Shown: positions 15,660-26,427 of the stretch, in pieces
Layout of the letters: the number at the start of each line of letters is the position of its first letter
Numbering within the stretch: the stretch's first letter is position 1
From: Pseudomonadota bacterium
Lineage (GTDB): Bacteria > Pseudomonadota > Alphaproteobacteria > Rhizobiales > Devosiaceae
Assembly (NCBI GenBank): GCA_023415605.1
Contig: JAEZKB010000267.1
Coordinates: 1 to 29,211, forward strand
Direction of reading: 5' to 3'
DNA length: 29,211 nucleotides
Notes under the pieces: generated by a model
The model's database searches: none
The model's input: only the letters and a program-made list of their open reading frames with translations
What the model was told of the DNA's origin: nothing
Position numbers and translations under genes: made by a program

Positions 15660-15675
15660 TGAAGAATAGGCGGCC

Positions 15676-16473
15676 CTATTGAGCCAGGATCCACTCGTGT
15701 TCGGGCTGGTTGTGGAACTTCCAGGTGCGCCTGGGACCGGCCATGACGTTGAGATAGTAGATATCGTAGCCAGCGATGGCGGCGACCGGGTGATAGCCCT
15801 TGGGAACCAGCACGACGTCGCCGTCTTCGATCAGCATGGTTTCATCGAGGGAGCGGTCGTCGGTGTAGACGCGCTGGAAGCCAAAACCCTGCGGCTTGGA
15901 CATGCGGTGATAGTAGGTCTCCTCGAGGAAGCTCTGGCGCGGCAGGTCGTCTTCGTCGTGGCGGTGCGAGGGGTAGCTCGAGGTATGCCCGCCAGGCGTG
16001 ATGACCTCGACCACCAGCAGGGAGTCCGCCGGATCGCTTTCGGGCAGGATATTGCTGGGGTGGCGGGTGTTTGTCCCCTTGCCGCGGGTCAGCTTCTCGA
16101 TCTGGTCGGGCCGGATGACGCGGGTGGGGTGCGAGCCGGGTTTGCCGGGTGCGAGGCAGACAGCGAGTTCGAGGTCCGTCGTGGCGGTCACCTGCCATCT
16201 GGCGCCGGCGGGGGCGTAGACGGCATACGCCGGACCGTCGAAGGGCGACATACGCTGGCCCAGTTCGCCGAGATCGACGCCATCGACGATCACATGGCCC
16301 TTGCCGGAGACGAAGACGAGGCAGACTTCCTTGTCGGGCAGACCGCCGGTGACGGTTTCGCCGGCTCCCGACTTCCAGAGGTCGAACCCGACATAGGTCC
16401 AGCCGGCACTTTCCGGCGTGACGTGGTGGATCCGGCCGGTAGTCGCTCCGGGCCTAACTCTTAGGTTTGCCAT
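15676..16473 (-). CDS. iolB: 5-deoxy-glucuronate isomerase
   Basis: This 265-residue IolB isomerises 5-deoxy-D-glucuronate to 5-dehydro-2-deoxy-D-gluconate (DKG) in myo-inositol breakdown. The bicupin shows the metal site H170-x-H172 in SYPSHRHDEDDLP, with E184/E185 and H189 in FLEETYYHRM. It ends in the typical GDVVLVPKGYHPV and YYLNVMAGP segments. Length and motifs are normal for the family. It is the last gene of the minus-strand iol operon, and its start overlaps the preceding small membrane gene by 20 bases. A repeat lies 16 bases beyond its stop. Confidence 0.96.
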   Translation of the reverse strand: MANLRVRPGATTGRIHHVTPESAGWTYVGFDLWKSGAGETVTGGLPDKEVCLVFVSGKGHVIVDGVDLGELGQRMSPFDGPAYAVYAPAGARWQVTATTDLELAVCLAPGKPGSHPTRVIRPDQIEKLTRGKGTNTRHPSNILPESDPADSLLVVEVITPGGHTSSYPSHRHDEDDLPRQSFLEETYYHRMSKPQGFGFQRVYTDDRSLDETMLIEDGDVVLVPKGYHPVAAIAGYDIYYLNVMAGPRRTWKFHNQPEHEWILAQ

Positions 16474-16699
16474 CCTTCTGCTCCAGCTTGGCCAGGTCGC
16501 GCTCGTAGTTGATGAAGAAGCTCCAGATGCCGTAGGCGAGTGCCGCGACCCAGATGATCGTCCACATCTGGTCGTGCGTGTAGAACACCTCCCAGATGAT
16601 GCCGATGACCGGAATGGCGCAGACGAGGACGCGGCGATAGAGCGGCTTGAACCACTGCAGGGTCAGGATGCCGGGTTTCTTGTCGGGCGTGTCGGCCAA
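16454..16699 (-). CDS. Small two-helix membrane protein inside the iol operon
   Basis: This 81-residue protein has two predicted helices, VLVCAIPVIGIIWEVFY (about 24-40) and MWTIIWVAALAYGIWSFFI (about 45-63). A charged tail, NYERDLAKLEQKDGKPKS, ends in the frame overlap with iolB (20 bases). The start is TTG 16699, preceded by GAGGGGA at good spacing. I do not recognise the family. Its position between iolE and iolB, and the overlap with iolB, suggest it is translated with the pathway enzymes. It may anchor or regulate an inositol function, or be unrelated to it. Confidence 0.7.
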   Translation of the reverse strand: MADTPDKKPGILTLQWFKPLYRRVLVCAIPVIGIIWEVFYTHDQMWTIIWVAALAYGIWSFFINYERDLAKLEQKDGKPKS

Positions 16700-16754
16700 G
16701 TCTGGGTCCCCTCAGGTCGTGATGCTGCGGTCTTCTTAGCGGACCGGACAGCAG

Positions 16755-17672
16755 TTAGCCATTGGGGAAGCCTTGCGTCTCCACGGTGTAGCCGGCCGCC
16801 GTCATGACCCGCATCAGCTCCTTGTGGCCCACCTGCGCCATACGCAGCGGTGGATTCTTCCTGGGGTCCTGCTCGGCCTCAACCACGAACCAGCCCTCGT
16901 AGCCATAATCGGCGAAGCGCTGGACGATAGCGCCGAAATCGAGCGAACCATCCCCCGGCACGGTGAAGGCGCCGAGCGCCACGGCGTCGAGGAAGCTCTG
17001 CGTGCTGCGATCGAGTCCATCGACGACGGCTTGGCGGATGTCCTTGACGTGGACGTGGTTGATGCGGGCGTGGTGGTTGTCGATGGCGCGCAGCACGTCG
17101 CCCCCGGCAAAGGCGAGGTGTCCGGCATCGAGCAGCAGCGGAATACCGGGACCGGAGGCAGCCATGAAGGCGTCGAGTTCTGGTTCGGTCTCCACCACGG
17201 CGGCCATATGGTGATGATAGCTCAGCGGCATCCCCTGGTCGGCGCACCATTCGCCGAATTCGGTGACCTTGCGGGCGTAAGCCTTCATCTCGTCGTCGGA
17301 CAGTCTCGGCTTGGTGGCCAGCGGCTTGGACCGGTCGCCCTGGATCGATCGACCCACTTCACCATAGACGATGCAGGGCGCGTCGACGGCCTTGAAGAGC
17401 TCGATCATCGGGGCGATGCGGTCCTTATTGGCCGCAAGCTCCTCGTCGACGAGTGTACCGGAGAACCAGCCGCCGCAGAGAGTGACGTCCGCGGCCTTGA
17501 GGATGGGTAGCATCACCGCCGGATCGTCGGGGAAGCGGCGGCCCTTTTCCATGCCGGTGAAGCCGGCTGAGCGCGACTGGCGGAGGCATTCCTCGAGGCT
17601 CACGTCATCGCTGAGTTCGACGAGGTCGTCGTTCCACCACGCGATGGGGGACATGCCCAGTTTGGCTTTCAT
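16755..17672 (-). CDS. iolE: Myo-inosose-2 dehydratase
   Basis: This 305-residue TIM-barrel enzyme of the xylose-isomerase-like/AP endonuclease 2 group dehydrates scyllo-inosose to 3D-(3,5/4)-trihydroxycyclohexane-1,2-dione. The N-terminal GMSPIAWWNDDLVEL is the IolE signature. Metal and substrate residues are visible in YHHHMAAVVETEPE (152-165), LLLDAGHLAFAGGD (179-192) and NHVHVKDIR (205-213), with a late EAEQDP. The start is ATG 17672, with AGGA about nine bases upstream. It follows iolD by nine bases. Confidence 0.96.
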   Translation of the reverse strand: MKAKLGMSPIAWWNDDLVELSDDVSLEECLRQSRSAGFTGMEKGRRFPDDPAVMLPILKAADVTLCGGWFSGTLVDEELAANKDRIAPMIELFKAVDAPCIVYGEVGRSIQGDRSKPLATKPRLSDDEMKAYARKVTEFGEWCADQGMPLSYHHHMAAVVETEPELDAFMAASGPGIPLLLDAGHLAFAGGDVLRAIDNHHARINHVHVKDIRQAVVDGLDRSTQSFLDAVALGAFTVPGDGSLDFGAIVQRFADYGYEGWFVVEAEQDPRKNPPLRMAQVGHKELMRVMTAAGYTVETQGFPNG

Positions 17673-17681
17673 CGTCAGGTC

Positions 17682-19522
<1,841 letters not shown>

Positions 19523-19523
<1 letters not shown>

Positions 19524-21415
19524 CAGGTGTTCTCCTCCCAGACGTCCACCAGTTCGCGAAATTTCTGCGCCATATCGGCGATGGCCGCCGCGTCGTCCAT
19601 GTCGCCAGCAAACCACGCCTTGGCGGCATCGGCAAAGATCGTGCGGCCGACGGCGAAGCCGCGCACCGTGCGGGCGGATTTGGCCGTGACGAAGCCGGCG
19701 CGCAACTGGTCCATCGGGGCTTCGAGGCCCAGCATGACGACGCCGCGGCAATACGGATCGCGGGCCTCGATGACGGTATCGACGTTGGCCCAGGCAGCGG
19801 TTGAGGGCTGTGGCTCGAGCTTCCACCAGTCTGGCTTCAACCCGGCATCATAGAGCTCGGTGAGGGCGCGCGAGGTGGTATCGTCGACGACCGGGCCGGC
19901 TTTGGAAGCGATGATTTCGATGAGGATCTCGCGGCCGACCTTGCGGGCGGCGTCGAAGGCGGTGCGCAGGGTTTCGATCTGCTGGCGCTTCAAATCTGCC
20001 GGATCGTCGGGGTGATAGAAGCAGAGCACCTTGAGGCAATGCGTCACCGGCCATTCGGTAAGGCGGCTGCCGATGTCCTGACTGAATTCGAACTGCAGCG
20101 GACGGCTGCCCGGCAGCTCGACCGGCTTGGCGATCCAGAACTTTTCCGTTGCACCGGCGGCGAAGAGGGCATCGCGGCCCCACTTGTCGTCGAGCAGCAT
20201 GCCGAAGCCCTGGCGGCCATCAGCGACCTGAAGGGCGGACTGCACGGCGAGGGCCTTGAAGGCCGGAATGCGGTCGAATTGCTCGCCGGCAATCTCTTCG
20301 ATCTGCTTGCGGTGGTCGATGGCCAGCGCCATCAGCTTGGGCCAAGACCCGCGGCGGGTGGTGACCCAGTGGATGTGGTTGAGGTCGTCGTCCTTGCGCA
20401 AAGCGCGGTGGGGACTGCCGTGGTCGAGAAAGAACGAGAGTTCGGCCCAGGTGGGATATTCCGGGGCGCAGAGCAGGCGGGAGACCGCGAAGGCGCCGCA
20501 GGCATTGGCCCAAGTGGCGCAGGTTTGGAGGGGTTCGCCGGTCAGCCAGCCGCGCAGGAAGCCCGACATGAAAGCATCGCCGGCGCCGAGGACGTTATAG
20601 ACCTCGATGGGGAAGCCCTTGCCGACAATGCCTTTTTCGAGATCATCGGCGATCGGGCCATCATAGACGATGCAACCCATGGCGCCGCGTTTCAGCACAA
20701 TGGTCGCGCCGGTGACGGCGCGGATGGCCTTCAAGGCAGCGAGAAGATCTGACTCGCCGGCGGCGATCAGTACCTCTTCCTCGGTGCCGACGATGAGGTC
20801 GCAATCCTTGAGGATGGGCTTGATCTTGCTGGTCACGTAGTCGGATTTGACGTAGCGCGAGAAGCCGGCTTCGTGGCCGGCGAGGCCCCAGAGATTGGGG
20901 CGGTAATCGATGTCGAACACCACCTTGCGGTCGTTCGCCTTGGCGATGCGAATGGCCTTGAGCTGGGCGGCTTCGGCGTTGGCGGTGGAGAAGTGGGTAC
21001 CGGTGACGAGGACGGTGCCAGCACTGGCGATGAAGGCTTCGTCGATGTCCGCTTCCGAGAGCGCCATGTCGGCGCAGTCGGTGCGTACGAAGATCATCGG
21101 CGAGACGCCCTCCTTCTCGACGGCGAGGAGGACGAGCGCGGTCAAGCGCCCAGGATCGCTGATGATTCCGGCGGTTTCGACGCCTTCGCGGGCGAGCTGC
21201 TCGGTGATGAAGCGGCCCATCTGCTCGGCGCCGACGCGGGTCACGAGCGCCGATTTCAGCCCCAGCCGGGCGGTGCCGATGGCGATGTTGGCGGGGCATC
21301 CGCCGACGGCCTTGGTGAAGCTGCCGACATCCTCCAGGCGGGTGCCGATCTGCTGGCCGTAGAGATCGACCGAGGCACGCCCGATGGTGATGACATCGAG
21401 CTGCGGCTTCGGCAT
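19523..21415 (-). CDS. iolC: Bifunctional 5-dehydro-2-deoxygluconokinase with DUF2090 aldolase-like domain
   Basis: This 630-residue fusion has a PfkB sugar kinase domain (about 5-330) with GGCPANIA near residue 38 and the catalytic/ATP motif NVLGAGDAFMSGF (GAGD at 277-280). It phosphorylates DKG. From about residue 345 onward is a DUF2090 domain with ALAIDHRKQIEE, LLDDKWGRDAL, KVLCFYHPDD, and LKPDWWKLEP; in proteobacteria this domain is annotated as the DKG-6-phosphate aldolase, replacing a separate IolJ. The result would be dihydroxyacetone phosphate and malonate semialdehyde. ATG 21415 has GGGAGAG upstream. It is the first gene of the minus-strand iol operon. Confidence 0.95.
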
Positions 21416-21456
21416 GATCTCTCCCTGACGGTCGCTCTGGACAGGCATCTGGCGCC

Positions 21457-21523
21457 GTTGTATCCCTCGCGCGAATGAAACGTCAATTCCGAATTGGAAC
21501 AATTTCGGAATGAACGTTCTAAA
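21457..21523. promoter_or_regulatory. Divergent iolC/idhA promoters with candidate IolR operators
   Basis: For iolC (minus strand), TTGACG (complement of 21481-21486) lies 18 bases from TACAAC (complement of 21457-21462). For idhA (plus), TTGGAA (21494-21499) lies 18 bases from TCTAAA (21518-21523). A near-palindrome GGAATGAACGTTCT (21507-21520) overlaps the idhA -10 region; CGAATGAAACGTCA (21472-21485) overlaps the iolC -35. An inverted repeat ATTCCGAA-N10-TTCGGAAT spans 21486-21511. Both motif types recur upstream of iolR. Confidence 0.55.
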
Positions 21524-21543
21524 TTCATCAAAGGGGCATTTCG

Positions 21544-22530
21544 GTGATCAGATTCGGTATCCTCGGCGCCGGGCGTATCGGCAAGGTGCATGCGCGGACG
21601 ATTGCGGACTCGGGGAAAGCCAAAGTCGCTTTCGTCGCCGATGCAATCGCCGATGCCGCATCATCGCTCGCCCAGAGCGTGGGGGCACAGGTTTCGTCGG
21701 TCGACGAGGTGATCGCCTCGGATGTCGACGCGATCCTGATCGCGACGCCGACCGACACGCATGCGGACCTGATCGAGCAGGCGGCGCGGGCCGGCAAGGC
21801 CATCCTCTGCGAAAAACCGGTGTCGCTGAGCGTCGAGCGCATCGAGCAGTGCCTGCCCGTGGTTGAGAGGGCTGGCGTGCCGCTGATGATCGGCTTCAAC
21901 CGCCGGTTCGACCCGAACTTCCAGGCGCTGCAGCGGCGGGTGCGCGATGGCGAGGTGGGTGAGGTCGAACTGGTGACGATCATCTCGCGCGATCCGGCGC
22001 CACCGCCGGTTTCCTACATCGCCCGTTCGGGCGGGCTCTATCGCGATATGATGATCCACGATTTCGACATGGCACGCTTCCTCGTCGGCGAGGATTTCGT
22101 CTCGGTGTCGGCCGTGGGCGGGGCGCTGGTGGACAAAGGCATCGGTGAGGCGGGCGACGTCGATACGGCCGCGGTGCAGATGCAGACGGCATCCGGCAAG
22201 ATCGCGGTTATCACCAATTCCCGCCGCGCCACCTATGGATATGACCAGCGCATCGAGGTGCACGGATCCAAAGGCCTGCTGCGTGCCGGGAATGTGCATA
22301 TGACGACGCTGGAGCGGGCCGATGGCGCCGGCTTCACTTCGGATGTGATCCAGAACTTCTTCATCGACCGCTATGTGGCGGCCTACGCGAACGAGGTCAC
22401 GACCTTTATCGAAGCAATGACCACGGGTACCAAGCCGACGCCGTCGGGCTATGACGGGCTGCAGGCGCAAAAGCTGGCCGAGGCGGCGACGGAGAGTTCG
22501 AAGACGGGCAAGGTGGTGCGGGTTTCCTAA
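21544..22530 (+). CDS. idhA: Myo-inositol 2-dehydrogenase
   Basis: This 328-residue Gfo/Idh/MocA enzyme oxidises myo-inositol to scyllo-inosose with NAD+, the first catabolic step. It has the Rossmann motif GILGAGRIGKVHA (5-17), the EKP motif at 90-92, IGFNRRFDPNF (116-126) and the catalytic region GGLYRDMMIHDFDM (163-176). All of these are typical of IdhA/IolG. The start is GTG 21544, with AAAGGGG about eight bases upstream. It is divergent from iolC across a 128-bp regulatory region, so both arms of the pathway can be co-induced. It is also named iolG. Confidence 0.95.
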   Translation: MIRFGILGAGRIGKVHARTIADSGKAKVAFVADAIADAASSLAQSVGAQVSSVDEVIASDVDAILIATPTDTHADLIEQAARAGKAILCEKPVSLSVERIEQCLPVVERAGVPLMIGFNRRFDPNFQALQRRVRDGEVGEVELVTIISRDPAPPPVSYIARSGGLYRDMMIHDFDMARFLVGEDFVSVSAVGGALVDKGIGEAGDVDTAAVQMQTASGKIAVITNSRRATYGYDQRIEVHGSKGLLRAGNVHMTTLERADGAGFTSDVIQNFFIDRYVAAYANEVTTFIEAMTTGTKPTPSGYDGLQAQKLAEAATESSKTGKVVRVS

Positions 22531-22675
22531 ACTCCCAGTCGGATCTCGCTCCTCACAAAGGGCAACACACACCGGCCGGGGATCTTGGCGCACCAATCTA
22601 TGCACTTGGCACTTGGCTTACGTGCCGTGAATTTCATAGTGTCGCGCGGCATTTCTGCCTTCTGCGAGTCTCCCC

Positions 22676-23494
22676 ATGTCCGATGCCTATTCGTCTTCGT
22701 CCCTCGAGGGGAAAATTGCTGTCGTCACCGGGGCGGCGCAGGGGATAGGCGAGGCGACGGCGCGGCTCTTCATCGAGCGCGGTGCAGCGGGGGTCGTGCT
22801 GGTGGATCGCAATGCCGAAAAGGGCAGGGCGGTAGCGGCGTCGATCGGCGACAAGGCTCTGTTCGTCGAGACTGACCTGGCCGATCCGGCGGCTGTGGCG
22901 AAGGTGATGCCGGCGGCCGATGAGCGGTTCGGCCGGGTCGACATCCTGGCCAACGTGGCCGGCATGACCGATCGTGGCTCGATCTTCGACACCGATCTCG
23001 CGCTCTTCGACACCATGTTCGCCATCAATGTTCGGGCACCCTTCTTCCTGACCCAGGACGCGCTGAAGCTGATGCAGCGCGAGGGCAATGGCGGCGCGAT
23101 CGTCAACATCCTGTCGGTCAATGCCTATGTGGGCGGGCCGCAGCTCGCCGCCTATTCGGCCAGCAAGGGGGCGCTGCAGACACTGACCAAGAATGTCGCC
23201 AATGCGGTCAACCGCATGCGCATCCGCTGCAATGGCATTCTGCTCGGCTGGGTGGATACGCCGGGCGAGCATGTGATCCTGAAAAAGTACCACGATGCAG
23301 AGGACAACTGGCTGGAGACCGCAGAAGCGGCGCGTCCGTTCGGCCGGCTGCTCAAGCCCGAGGACGTGGCGCGGGTGATCGGGTTCCTGGCGAGCGACGA
23401 GTCGTTCCCGATGACAGGGGCGACAGTGGACTTCGAGCAGTCGGTGTTCGGCGGCGGCGGTGGGGGACCGTCAGCGTATCCGCAGAAGAAGTAA
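22676..23494 (+). CDS. Short-chain dehydrogenase/reductase (SDR), probable cyclitol or sugar dehydrogenase
   Basis: This 272-residue classical SDR has the cofactor motif TGAAQGIG (18-25), D44 in VLVDRN (suggesting NAD preference), NVAG (93-96), N119, S147, and the YSASKGA motif with Y160 and K164. It ends in a glycine-rich tail (GGGGGGPSAYPQKK), which is unusual. The substrate is not determinable; its place between idhA and iolR suggests an alternate inositol, sugar or polyol. It has a 145-bp upstream gap, enough for its own promoter, though no strong one is visible. It converges on iolR with 53 bases between stops. Confidence 0.9.
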   Translation: MSDAYSSSSLEGKIAVVTGAAQGIGEATARLFIERGAAGVVLVDRNAEKGRAVAASIGDKALFVETDLADPAAVAKVMPAADERFGRVDILANVAGMTDRGSIFDTDLALFDTMFAINVRAPFFLTQDALKLMQREGNGGAIVNILSVNAYVGGPQLAAYSASKGALQTLTKNVANAVNRMRIRCNGILLGWVDTPGEHVILKKYHDAEDNWLETAEAARPFGRLLKPEDVARVIGFLASDESFPMTGATVDFEQSVFGGGGGGPSAYPQKK

Positions 23495-23547
23495 GTTCCT
23501 GGGGCTTCGGTTCGACCGGCTTTCCATGAGATCGCCGGGGAACTGCT

Positions 23548-24405
23548 TCAGCCCTTCTCCGACCGCCGGCTTGCCACAGCCACGGTGAGCGTCATCGCGA
23601 GGGCCAAGGTCGCGGCCATGGAGCGGAAGCCTTCGAAGTTGGCTTCGACGACTTCGAGCCAGACGTCGGCGTTGGGGGCGATGGGGGAGAAGATGGAGTC
23701 GGTCAGGGAGACGACCCTGGCGCCGCGGGCTTTGGCGGCGTTGGTGAGGCTGACGGTTTCCTGCGAGTAGGGCGTGAAACTCACCGACAGCATGGTGTCG
23801 CGGGCGGAGATGAAGTTGGTCTGTTCCGAGCCCAGGCCGGCGATACCGTCGACCAGGATGTGGCGGATGCCCAGCTTGCCCATGGCGTAGGCCATGTAGC
23901 TGGTGACCGGAAAAGATCTCCGTAAACCAACGAGATAGATGGTTTCGGCGTCAGCCAGCAGGGTGATGGCGCGCTCGAGGGCAGCGGGGTCGGCCTTGGA
24001 GCGAAAGTCGGCGACGGAGCGCTCTGCGGCTTCGGCGAAGCCATCGAGGAGGAGGCCGGCTTTGCTCGCAGCGAGGCCGTGCTCGCGCAGCTGCTTCAAC
24101 CGCTCGTCGTAACTCGGGACCTTGTCGCGGAGGCGCGAGCGGAAGACGTCCTGCAGGTCGGAAAAGCCTTGGTAACCAAGGGCCTGGCTGAAGCGGACGA
24201 GGGTCGAGGGCTGCACGCCGGCATGGGCTGCGATGGAAGCGGCGGTGCCGAAGGCGATCTCGTCCGGGTTCTGCAGGGCATAGGTAGCGACCTGGGTCAG
24301 GCGGCGCGGCAGGGTAGAGGCGCGCTCGCCGATAAGGGTGCGCAAGGCGGTGAAATCGCGCGGGGCGACGTCGTCCAAAGTGGCGCTGATATCGTCCGGG
24401 GTCAC
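23548..24405 (-). CDS. iolR: RpiR-family transcriptional regulator, probable IolR repressor
   Basis: This 285-residue regulator has an N-terminal RpiR helix-turn-helix (about 54-80, ASIAAHAGVQPSTLVRFSQA then LGYQGFSDLQ) and a C-terminal SIS sugar-phosphate-binding domain (about 140-275, with TIYLVGLRRSFPVTSYMAYA). RpiR-type IolR in rhizobia represses iol genes and is relieved by a late pathway intermediate; that role is inferred here from location. The frame runs up to 24690, but GTG 24405 fits the family start, with GGAG upstream. It is divergent from the ABC importer, and its promoter carries the same motif as the iolC/idhA region. Confidence 0.88.
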   Translation of the reverse strand: MTPDDISATLDDVAPRDFTALRTLIGERASTLPRRLTQVATYALQNPDEIAFGTAASIAAHAGVQPSTLVRFSQALGYQGFSDLQDVFRSRLRDKVPSYDERLKQLREHGLAASKAGLLLDGFAEAAERSVADFRSKADPAALERAITLLADAETIYLVGLRRSFPVTSYMAYAMGKLGIRHILVDGIAGLGSEQTNFISARDTMLSVSFTPYSQETVSLTNAAKARGARVVSLTDSIFSPIAPNADVWLEVVEANFEGFRSMAATLALAMTLTVAVASRRSEKG

Positions 24406-24519
24406 AACAAAGCCGCTCCGATGAACGCAATATGAACCGAACAAATCCAGCAGTCGTGCGTCGTTTGGACCATGAACTTCTGTCGTTTGATGGTGGCCAG
24501 TCTGTGACCACCCTACCTC

Positions 24520-24576
24520 TTGACGGTTCATTCTGGAATAGAATAAACATTCTATCGACAAGTTAGAAAGGTCCAA
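24520..24576. promoter_or_regulatory. Divergent iolR/ABC promoter region with candidate IolR operators
   Basis: On the minus strand TTGGAC (complement of 24571-24576) and TAGAAT (complement of 24549-24554) are 16 bases apart, a good iolR promoter. The 18-bp palindrome ATAGAAT-aaac-ATTCTAT (24538-24555) overlaps that -10 box and contains AGAATAAACATTCT (24540-24553). The complement of 24520-24533, AGAATGAACCGTCA, is a second motif. On the plus strand TTGACG at 24520-24525 is a possible -35 for the ABC operon, but its -10 is weak. The remainder of the 229-bp gap shows nothing else clear. Confidence 0.55.
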
Positions 24577-24634
24577 TCGTTCCATCAAGAGAACGGAGAC
24601 CGGCGACTTGCCGCCCTGGGGAGGGATCAGACTG

Positions 24635-25411
24635 ATGAGCACGATGCTGCTCGAGGCGAGGGGAATCTCGAAATTCTTCGGCGCGATCACGGCGCTGCGG
24701 GACGTGAACTTTCATGTCGCGCCGGGCGAAGTGCTGGGCGTTGTCGGCGACAATGGTGCCGGCAAGTCGACGCTGATGAAGATCCTCTCCGGCCTATTCG
24801 TACCCAGCGAGGGCGAGCTGATTTTCAACGGCCAGCCGGTGAAGTTCTCGAGCCCCAAGGACGCGCAGAGGCTCGGTATCGAGATGGTGTACCAGGACTT
24901 CGCGCTGGCCGGGAACATGCCGATCTACGAAAATATCTATCTGGGGCGTGAGCCGGGCACGAAGTTCGGGCCGCTGACGGTGGTGGACCACGGCCGGGCG
25001 CGGCAGATGGCGGCGGAGCATCTCGAACGGCTCAAAATCCACGTCAAATCGATTGACCAGAATACCGAGGACCTATCGGGCGGGCAGCGGCAGGCGGTCG
25101 CAATCGCCCGGGCCACGGCGTTCGACGGCAAGCTGGTGATCATGGACGAGCCGACGGCGGCGCTGGCGATCAAGGAGGTCGGCAAGGTGCTCGACCTGAT
25201 CCGCTCGCTGAAAGAGCACGGGGTGGCGGTGATCATCATCAGCCATCGCATGGACGACATCTTCTACTGCTGCGACCGGGTGATGGCCCTCTACCAGGGC
25301 ACCAATTTCGCCGAGGCGCGGCTGGAGGAGACGAGCCGGAACGAGGTGATCGGCTGGATCATGGGGACCAAGGGGCACACCGAAGCCCTGGCCCATGACA
25401 AGGTGCATTGA
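24635..25411 (+). CDS. Sugar/cyclitol ABC importer ATPase, single nucleotide-binding domain
   Basis: This 258-residue ATPase has Walker A GDNGAGKST (38-46), Q-loop Q87 in VYQDFAL, signature LSGGQRQ (147-153), Walker B LVIMDEP (167-173), and H204 in ISHRMDD. It is one domain long, like FrcA of the rhizobial fructose importer, not the fused double-domain RbsA/IatA type, so it should act as a homodimer. ATG 24635 has GGGGAGGG about ten bases upstream. Its stop overlaps the permease ATG (TGATG). The position beside iolR suggests cyclitol import, which is inference. Confidence 0.93.
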   Translation: MSTMLLEARGISKFFGAITALRDVNFHVAPGEVLGVVGDNGAGKSTLMKILSGLFVPSEGELIFNGQPVKFSSPKDAQRLGIEMVYQDFALAGNMPIYENIYLGREPGTKFGPLTVVDHGRARQMAAEHLERLKIHVKSIDQNTEDLSGGQRQAVAIARATAFDGKLVIMDEPTAALAIKEVGKVLDLIRSLKEHGVAVIIISHRMDDIFYCCDRVMALYQGTNFAEARLEETSRNEVIGWIMGTKGHTEALAHDKVH

Positions 25412-26421
25412 TGACCGAGACCACTGCTCCGGTCAGCCGGAAGGCCAATCCGACGCTGAGCAAGTTCCTCGAGGTCTACGGGATCATTCTCGTGGTCGTG
25501 GTGATGATGCTGGCGCTGGCGGCGATCAAGCCGGAGGTGTTTCTCACCGCGCAGAACCTTACCAACATCCTCAAGCAGAATGCGTCGCTGGCGCTGCTGG
25601 CGCTTGGTATGTACGTCGTCATCGTGACGGCCGGCATCGACCTCAGCGTAGGGTCGATCATGGCGCTGGGCATGGTGGCGCTGGCGATTGCCAGCAAGGC
25701 CGGGGTGCCGTGGCCGCTGGTGCTGCTGATTGCGCCGGCAATCGGGCTGGCGGTGGGCTGGGTGAACGGCATCGGCCTCACGGTGCTGAAGCTGCCGCAT
25801 CCGTTCATCATGACGCTCGGCACGCTGAACGTGGCGCGCGGGTTGACGTACCTTATCTCCAACGGTGCGCCGATTTCCGGACTGCAGCCGGAGGTGCGCT
25901 ATCTCGGCCAGGCCTACTATGATTTCGGGATCTTCCCGCCACCGGCAGGGCTGCCGGCGAGCCTGATCCTGGTGGCGGTGTGCGCCATCGGACTGTGGTT
26001 CTTCCTCGAACGGACGAATATGGGCCGGCACATCTTCGCCATCGGCGGCAATCCGCATGCGGCGCGGGTGTCGGGCATCAATGTCGATGGCACGCTGGTG
26101 GTGGTCTACATGATCTCGGGGTTCTTCGCCGGGCTCTCGGGGCTGCTGCTGGCCGGGCGAACGGACTCGGGGTTCCCCAATGCGGGGCTGGGCATCGAAC
26201 TCGACGCGATCGCGGCGGTGATCATCGGGGGCGCGTCGTTCTTCGGCGGGCGCGGGACAGTGATCGGCGTGCTGGCCGGGGTGCTGATTATGGGCATCCT
26301 GCGCAACGGGCTCAACATCAACAATGTGAGTGCCTTCTGGCAGCAGATCCTGATCGGACTGGTGATCATCGTGGCGGTTTATATCGACGTGCTGCGGCGG
26401 AGGGCGGCGGTGCGGACATAG
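25411..26421 (+). CDS. Sugar/cyclitol ABC transporter permease (RbsC/FrcC type)
   Basis: This 336-residue membrane protein of the branched-chain/ribose permease family has about 8-10 hydrophobic segments. Hallmarks include VIVTAGIDLSVGSIMALG, the loop FIMTLGTLNVARGLTYL, FAIGGNPHAARVSGIN (the coupling/EAA-like loop), and the late AVIIGGASFFGGRGTVIG. It forms the channel for a pentose, hexose or cyclitol substrate. It is coupled to the ATPase gene by TGATG. A repeat half-copy and 137 bases separate it from the binding protein gene, which may lower or raise the downstream expression. Confidence 0.95.
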   Translation: MTETTAPVSRKANPTLSKFLEVYGIILVVVVMMLALAAIKPEVFLTAQNLTNILKQNASLALLALGMYVVIVTAGIDLSVGSIMALGMVALAIASKAGVPWPLVLLIAPAIGLAVGWVNGIGLTVLKLPHPFIMTLGTLNVARGLTYLISNGAPISGLQPEVRYLGQAYYDFGIFPPPAGLPASLILVAVCAIGLWFFLERTNMGRHIFAIGGNPHAARVSGINVDGTLVVVYMISGFFAGLSGLLLAGRTDSGFPNAGLGIELDAIAAVIIGGASFFGGRGTVIGVLAGVLIMGILRNGLNINNVSAFWQQILIGLVIIVAVYIDVLRRRAAVRT

Positions 26422-26427
26422 GTTCTG

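Noticed and set aside
19524..19826. Upstream extension of iolD
   Set aside because: The added residues read opposite a coding part of iolC in a different frame; MQKTIRL with GGGAGGA before it is the family start.
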